Shown: positions 58,473 to 64,000 of the stretch, piece by piece
How the letters are laid out: every line of letters starts with the position of its first letter
Position numbering within the stretch: the stretch's first letter is position 1
NCBI RefSeq assembly: GCF_002095575.1
Contig: NZ_MLJJ01000007.1
Location: forward strand, 62,001 to 126,000
Length of the DNA stretch: 64,000 bases
Reading direction: 5' to 3'
DNA from: Pantoea septica
GTDB taxonomy: Bacteria > Pseudomonadota > Gammaproteobacteria > Enterobacterales > Enterobacteriaceae
Translations under genes and position numbers: made by a program
The notes under the pieces: model-generated
The model's input: only the letters and a program-made list of their open reading frames with translations
Told to the model about the DNA's origin: nothing
Databases searched by the model: none

Positions 58473-59276
58473 TCAGCCAGAGAGAGCGACCATTCTACGC
58501 AACAGATTCGCGGCGTGTTTGTCCGGCAATGCGAGGATGGCGCTGTAGAGATCCACGGACATGGCGCACATAGAGGAGCGATCGACAGCGGTATCGGCGG
58601 GCATATTGAGCTGCTGCAGTTTGTCGCCCCATTTCTTATAGAGATCCGCTACGATGCGCTGTAAATCGTGCTGCGCCTGCGGCTGATCTACCGGCAAATC
58701 GGCGCCGCGGCTCGACAGCAAAAGCTGCTCCATCGCTGCCGCGTCCTGGGCGTTGAGCGTCGGCGACAGCGTTTTGGCCAGATTGACCCCGCCGCTCACC
58801 TGCGGATAAAGAAAGCGGAAACAGAGCTGCGGATCGCGCTGGCCCAGCGCCTGCATGACATTGACCGAGGCGCGGATATAGTTGACCACTGCCGCATCCG
58901 GCGCGCGCATCACCCGCTGATTTATCAGATCGGCCAGCCAGCCGCGCAGCTCGCCCGCCGCCTGCTGCGGCGCTTCGCCGCGGCGCAGCCTAAGCTGCAG
59001 CTCCTGCACCAGCAGCTGCCACAGCGCTGGCTCCTGCGTTGGCAACACGCGATAGCCCGGCATTTTCACCAGATAATCAATCGCCGCCTGCTGCTGCGCC
59101 GCGTGCTGCTGCTGCGGCTTCAGCCAGCTGAACCAGAGCAGGTTCGCCAGCAGCAGCGGCAGCAGGAAAAGCAGCATCCCCTGCCAGGCGCGCAGCCGGG
59201 TGGTTTTAATCAGAACGACGATGATAAGCGCCAGCAGCACGAAGGCGGCCAGCGTGACGATCCACAGCGAGGTCAT
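58473..59276 (-). CDS. Inner-membrane protein with periplasmic or cytosolic helical domain
   Basis: A 267-residue protein with two N-terminal membrane helices (about 4-24, LWIVTLAAFVLLALIIVVLI, and 33-51, GMLLFLLPLLLANLLWFSWL). A Gln/Ala/Leu-rich helical domain follows, ending with SMCAMSVDLYSAILALP. It begins ten bases after the universal stress protein gene and is probably co-transcribed. Function unknown. Confidence 0.65.
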   Translation of the reverse strand: MTSLWIVTLAAFVLLALIIVVLIKTTRLRAWQGMLLFLLPLLLANLLWFSWLKPQQQHAAQQQAAIDYLVKMPGYRVLPTQEPALWQLLVQELQLRLRRGEAPQQAAGELRGWLADLINQRVMRAPDAAVVNYIRASVNVMQALGQRDPQLCFRFLYPQVSGGVNLAKTLSPTLNAQDAAAMEQLLLSSRGADLPVDQPQAQHDLQRIVADLYKKWGDKLQQLNMPADTAVDRSSMCAMSVDLYSAILALPDKHAANLLRRMVALSG

Positions 59277-59286
59277 GCGAAGTTGC

Positions 59287-59739
59287 TCAATCCTTACGAA
59301 CGTCGATTAATACCGGACAGTGGGCGCGCTCGATCACCGCCGCGCTCACCGATCCCTTCAGCAGGCGGTTAAAAGAGGAAAGATGGCGGCGCCCCATAAT
59401 GATCATCTGCGCGTTAAGCTGCTGCGACTGGGCGACGATGGTATCCGCCGCTTCGCCCGCGACGATCAATCCGCGCGCGTCGACACCGGCGCGCAGCAGC
59501 GGCGCCAGCGCGTGACGCACCACCAGCTCGGCGGTGTTCTGCTCATCCTGCGCCATGGCGAAATCTTCCGGATCTTCGCCGGCGGTAATATCGATCGGCT
59601 GGTTGCAGGAGGAGTAGGCGGGATCGACGCAGCAGAGCACCACAACCTGCGCCTTGTGCGCCAGCGCTTCCTCTATCGCCGTGGCGATCACCTTCTGGGC
59701 GACCGGCGAATTATCAACAGCCATCAGCAGTGTTTTCAT
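59287..59739 (-). CDS. Universal stress protein (UspA family)
   Basis: A 150-residue protein. LLMAVDNSPVAQKVIATAIE forms the first strand-loop, VVLCCVDPAYSS the second, and the C-terminal MGRRHLSSFNRLLKGSVSAAV the ATP-binding G-2x-G/R-9x-G-S type site, with Arg in place of one Gly. CPVLIDVRKD closes the fold. It lies six bases after the IclR gene, implying one operon. Confidence 0.92.
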   Translation of the reverse strand: MKTLLMAVDNSPVAQKVIATAIEEALAHKAQVVVLCCVDPAYSSCNQPIDITAGEDPEDFAMAQDEQNTAELVVRHALAPLLRAGVDARGLIVAGEAADTIVAQSQQLNAQMIIMGRRHLSSFNRLLKGSVSAAVIERAHCPVLIDVRKD

Positions 59740-59745
59740 CAGAGT

Positions 59746-60531
59746 TTATCCTTCAACAGCGGCGGTCTTGCCGATTTCGCGTATCAGCGCCTCTTTGCAC
59801 CTGAGCATCTCTTCGCGGTACGCCGCTTCGTTTTTTTGAAAACGCGAGGTGGGCACCAGCAGAGAGACAGAGAAGCGGCCGAATAGCGTATCCAGCGCCA
59901 CCGCCATGGTAGAAATACCTTCAAGGGTTTCGCCGCGATCGTAGGAGATGCCGGTTTTACGCACCTCATGAATCAGCGTCAACAGCTGCGGCAGCGTTTT
60001 GACAGTTTTATCCGTTAGCTCGGGCCAGGCTTCGCCCACCATCAGGCACACATCGTCGTCGCACTCCAGCGCCAGCAGCGCGCGGCCGCCGGAGGTGCTG
60101 TAGAGCGGCAGGTTCAGCCCCATGCGCGGCACCACGCGCAGTTCGCGTGACGCTACCACATAGTGAATGATAGTCAGCTGCGTGCCGCTGGCGCGCGACA
60201 GCGAAACCGTTTCATTGGTCGCCGCGCAGAGCGCTTCCAGCTTGGGCCGCATCAGATCAACCACGTCGGTATGCACGCTGGAGATCAGTTTCAGCAGCGC
60301 CGGACCCAGGCGCAACCCGCCTGCGCCGCTGCTGCGCACCAGCTGGGCGTTGTCGAGCGCGGCGACGATGCGCTGCACCGTGGAGCGCGGCAGATCCACC
60401 GCCTGCGCGATTTCGCCCAGGCTCATACCGCCGGGATGCTCTCCCAGCGCGTTAAGAATGTTTGCCGCGCGGGCGATCACCTGGATACCGCCCGATTTTT
60501 CATCCTCGCGGCTGGATGGAAGTTTTGCCAT
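59746..60531 (-). CDS. IclR family transcriptional regulator
   Basis: A 261-residue regulator. The winged helix is at residues about 15-75 (VIARAANILNALGEHPGGMS, LGEIAQAVDLPRSTVQRIVA). The C-terminal effector domain has CAATNETVSLSRASGTQLTI and GISYDRGETLEGISTMAVAL, the conserved IclR ligand pocket edge. It is divergent from the efflux operon, with repeated operator-like sites between, and probably represses it. Confidence 0.93.
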   Translation of the reverse strand: MAKLPSSREDEKSGGIQVIARAANILNALGEHPGGMSLGEIAQAVDLPRSTVQRIVAALDNAQLVRSSGAGGLRLGPALLKLISSVHTDVVDLMRPKLEALCAATNETVSLSRASGTQLTIIHYVVASRELRVVPRMGLNLPLYSTSGGRALLALECDDDVCLMVGEAWPELTDKTVKTLPQLLTLIHEVRKTGISYDRGETLEGISTMAVALDTLFGRFSVSLLVPTSRFQKNEAAYREEMLRCKEALIREIGKTAAVEG

Positions 60532-60588
60532 GAGTCGTCCTTTTCAGCTGCCCTACTCTACCGCGAAAAAGGCACGATTTACAGCATG

Positions 60589-60650
60589 TACCACATTGCA
60601 ATACAGCATATCGAAATGTAAGATCGCAGCCTGTATCACATCGCAATACA
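60589..60650. promoter_or_regulatory. Direct-repeat operator between IclR and the efflux operon
   Basis: TACCACATTGCAATACA at 60589-60605 and TATCACATCGCAATACA at 60634-60650 differ at two positions and start 45 bp apart, about four helical turns. They lie in the 146-bp divergent gap and are good candidates for IclR-type regulator sites. Confidence 0.65.
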
Positions 60651-60677
60651 CTGCATCATAATAATGAGAAACCTGCT

Positions 60678-62303
<1,626 letters not shown>

Positions 62304-62307
62304 GATT

Positions 62308-63336
62308 ATGCGTGCTTTAGTAATGAGAAAAACCGTGCTGCTGAGCCTGCTGTTGCTGGTTTTGCTGGCCATCGCGTTTTTTATCTGGTCAGCCCTCACC
62401 GGCAACGATCACCGCACCAACGACGCTTACGTCAACGCCGACTACACGCTGGTGGCGCCGAAAGTGTCAGGCTATATCGCCGAGGTGAAGGTACAGGATA
62501 ACCAGCAGGTAAAAGCGGGCGACGTGCTGGCGACGCTGGACGATCGCGATTATCGCGTGGCGCTGGAGAGCGCCGAAGCGGATCTGCAGGTCAGCGAGGC
62601 GAAACTGCTCAGCAGCCAGGCGCAGCTGGAGCAGCAGCAGTCGGCCATCGAGCAGTCGAAAGCGACTCTGGCGGCCAGCCAGGCGACCGCGCAGTATGCC
62701 GGTCAGAACGCCGATCGCTATAACCGCCTGTATAAAAGCGGCATTATCGCCGCCGACGACCAGCAGAAGGCCAGCTCGACTCAGCGCTCCGCCGCGGCGA
62801 CGGTGCGTCAGAGCCAGGCGGCGGTGGTTTCCGCGATGAAAGAGATCGGCGTGCTGCAGGCGGCGGTGCGACAGGCGCGGGCAGACGTGGCGGCGGCGCA
62901 GGCGAACGTGGATCAGGCGCGCCTGAACCTCTCCTATACGCGCATCGTCGCGCCGGTGGACGGCATGGTGGGCCAGCGCGCGGCGCGCGTCGGCGCCTAC
63001 GTTTCCGCCGGGACGCGGCTGCTGGCGGTGGTGCCGCTGCAGCAGACCTATATCACGGCGAATTTCCTGGAGACGCAGCTCAGCGATGTGCGCCAGGGAC
63101 AGCGGGTGCAGGTTGCCGTCGATGCGCTGCCGGGCAAGCGTTTCACCGGCCATGTCGACAGCATCGCGCCCGCGACCGGCGCGACTTTTTCGGCCATTTC
63201 GCCCGATAACGCGACAGGTAACTATACTAAGGTCGTCCAGCGCCTTCCGGTTAAAATCGTGCTGGATACGGACCAGCCCGACCTGTCGAAGCTGCGGGTT
63301 GGTATGTCGGCGATCCCGGAGATTGAAGTAGAGTAA
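62308..63336 (+). CDS. EmrA/HlyD-type membrane fusion protein
   Basis: A 342-residue periplasmic adaptor. One N-terminal membrane helix (LLSLLLLVLLAIAFFIWSAL), then the lipoyl half DAYVNADYTLVAPKVSGYIA-EVKV, a long coiled-coil hairpin (about residues 90-205), the second lipoyl half YTRIVAPVDGMVGQRAARVG and a beta barrel. It starts four bases after the exporter stop. With an outer-membrane TolC it would form a tripartite pump. Confidence 0.92.
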   Translation: MRALVMRKTVLLSLLLLVLLAIAFFIWSALTGNDHRTNDAYVNADYTLVAPKVSGYIAEVKVQDNQQVKAGDVLATLDDRDYRVALESAEADLQVSEAKLLSSQAQLEQQQSAIEQSKATLAASQATAQYAGQNADRYNRLYKSGIIAADDQQKASSTQRSAAATVRQSQAAVVSAMKEIGVLQAAVRQARADVAAAQANVDQARLNLSYTRIVAPVDGMVGQRAARVGAYVSAGTRLLAVVPLQQTYITANFLETQLSDVRQGQRVQVAVDALPGKRFTGHVDSIAPATGATFSAISPDNATGNYTKVVQRLPVKIVLDTDQPDLSKLRVGMSAIPEIEVE

Positions 63337-63536
63337 AAACGTGATGAATCTCTCACACTGGTGCTATTTATTTTAGGATCAATTACGCGTAAATTAGCGT
63401 TCGATCCTGTTCTGAGTTACTCGGAACGACCTGAGAAAATGCCTGAGGCGATGATGACCTGATGCGTTTTTCTCATTCTGTTCGCGTTGCGCTGGCCTGG
63501 GATCGCTATCGTCGTAACCGCTCAGAGGAGTTGTCT

Positions 63537-63608
63537 GTGAAATACGCCTTGATGGGAATCTCTTTCTTTGCGCTGCTTTGGCTCGGCACATTTGTGCTGA
63601 TGCTGTAG
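63537..63608 (+). CDS. ypdK: YpdK small membrane protein
   Basis: A 23-codon gene with a GTG start after GAGGAG: MKYALMGISFFALLWLGTFV then LML. It matches E. coli YpdK in length and pattern (MKYFFMGISF...WAGTF...) and is found beside alaC in both. It is a single membrane helix of unknown function. An in-frame ATG 75 bp upstream could extend it to 48 residues, but the ribosome site favours the short form. Confidence 0.8.
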   Translation: MKYALMGISFFALLWLGTFVLML

Positions 63609-63617
63609 CGCCAGCCA

Positions 63618-63639
63618 GGGGCGACAGTGCTGTCGCCCC
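63618..63639. terminator. Strong inverted repeat between ypdK and alaC
   Basis: GGGGCGACAG-TG-CTGTCGCCCC is a perfect 10-bp stem between convergent genes. T runs are weak on both sides, so termination may be partial or bidirectional. Confidence 0.6.
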
Positions 63640-63647
63640 GCTTTGCT

Positions 63648-64000
63648 TTACTCTGCTTCTTCAACCGCTTTTACGCTGCCCGGCAAAATGCCGTCCGCGC
63701 GAAACATCGCTTTAATGCCCCTCACCGCCTGCCGAATACGATCGCTGTTCTCTATCAGCGCGAAACGCACATGGGTATCGCCGTAGTCGCCGAAGCCGAC
63801 GCCGGGCGAAACGCACACCTTCGCCTCCTGCAGCAGCTTTTTAGCGAACTCCAGCGAGCCGAGCGCGGCGTAGCGATCGGGGATTTTCGCCCAGACGTAC
63901 ATCGAGGCTTTGGGGTTATCCACCATCCAGCCCGCCTCATGCAGCCCTTTTACCAGCACGTCGCGGCGACGCTTGTACTGCTCGGCGATGTCGCGCACGC
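63648..64000 (-). CDS. alaC: Alanine transaminase AlaC, C-terminal part
   Basis: The frame runs off the window edge; about 117 C-terminal residues are seen. [54 protein letters not shown] and [14 protein letters not shown] are the C-terminal domain of class I aminotransferases, with the substrate carboxylate Arg in VRFAL. The ypdK neighbour supports AlaC (glutamate-pyruvate transaminase). Confidence 0.85.
   Translation of the reverse strand, partial: VRDIAEQYKRRRDVLVKGLHEAGWMVDNPKASMYVWAKIPDRYAALGSLEFAKKLLQEAKVCVSPGVGFGDYGDTHVRFALIENSDRIRQAVRGIKAMFRADGILPGSVKAVEEAE

Overview
The window looks like a gammaproteobacterial (Enterobacterales) chromosome carrying a stack of mobile DNA at the tRNA-Arg(CCT) gene argW. 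The right-hand core genes (yhjX-like carrier, emrKY-like efflux pair, the 23-codon ypdK and alaC) are the kind of neighbourhood seen downstream of argW in Escherichia coli. Their high GC and the divergence of the encoded proteins suggest a relative such as an Erwiniaceae genus (Pantoea, Mixta, Erwinia); the genus is inference only.

Region 1 (1-21.4 kb) is a lambdoid, HK97-type prophage in reverse orientation; its structural genes continue off the left edge. From right to left it has a tyrosine integrase and AlpA-like factor, a short leftward-operon equivalent on the + strand (DUF1317, a TGT/DpdA-like TIM barrel and others), a CI/Cro switch with matching operators on both sides of cI, a CII-like protein, an O-like replication protein containing five 23-bp iterons, a ParB-like protein, an AT-rich moron on the opposite strand, an ORF6N antirepressor, DUF968, a lambda-type Q antiterminator, a P21-like lysis cassette (pinholin, SAR endolysin, Rz/Rz1), HNH, TerS, TerL, portal, ClpP-like protease and the first codons of the capsid gene.

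Region 2 (21.6-43.0 kb) is a P4-type satellite or island starting at the 3' end of argW: IntS-like integrase, a structured 740-bp spacer, AlpA, AntA antirepressor, Ash/Icd-like reading frame with a P4-type immunity RNA-like hairpin, a run of small overlapping genes and a 927-residue primase-helicase. Two mirror-image GTTGGTTCA iteron clusters (30.84 and 42.61 kb) bracket the cargo and look like a P4 ori/crr pair. The cargo holds two lipoproteins, a tail module (tape measure, DUF5681, DUF6246-like), a two-gene soluble plus four-TM cassette resembling RexAB or Kiwa in layout, DUF6173, and a second membrane protein. Degenerate duplicate flanks around the defence-like cassette suggest the cargo slot was duplicated.

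Region 3 (43.0-52.75 kb) is a decayed island: a degenerate argW-like core, an internally deleted P4-type integrase, then four tandem DUF3289-DUF943 pairs (candidate toxin-immunity or effector-immunity pairs) separated by fragments of a phage tail tape measure gene, and finally a broken holin and an SMR transporter remnant. Nonsense changes, frameshifts and a conversion tract between units show ongoing recombination and decay.

Region 4 (52.8-64 kb) is core-like: AraC regulator divergent from an EamA transporter, an AriR-like regulator, yhjX-like MFS, SMP-30 lactonase, two small lipoproteins, a membrane protein-USP-IclR cluster divergent from an EmrB/EmrA-type efflux operon, ypdK and the C-terminal part of alaC.
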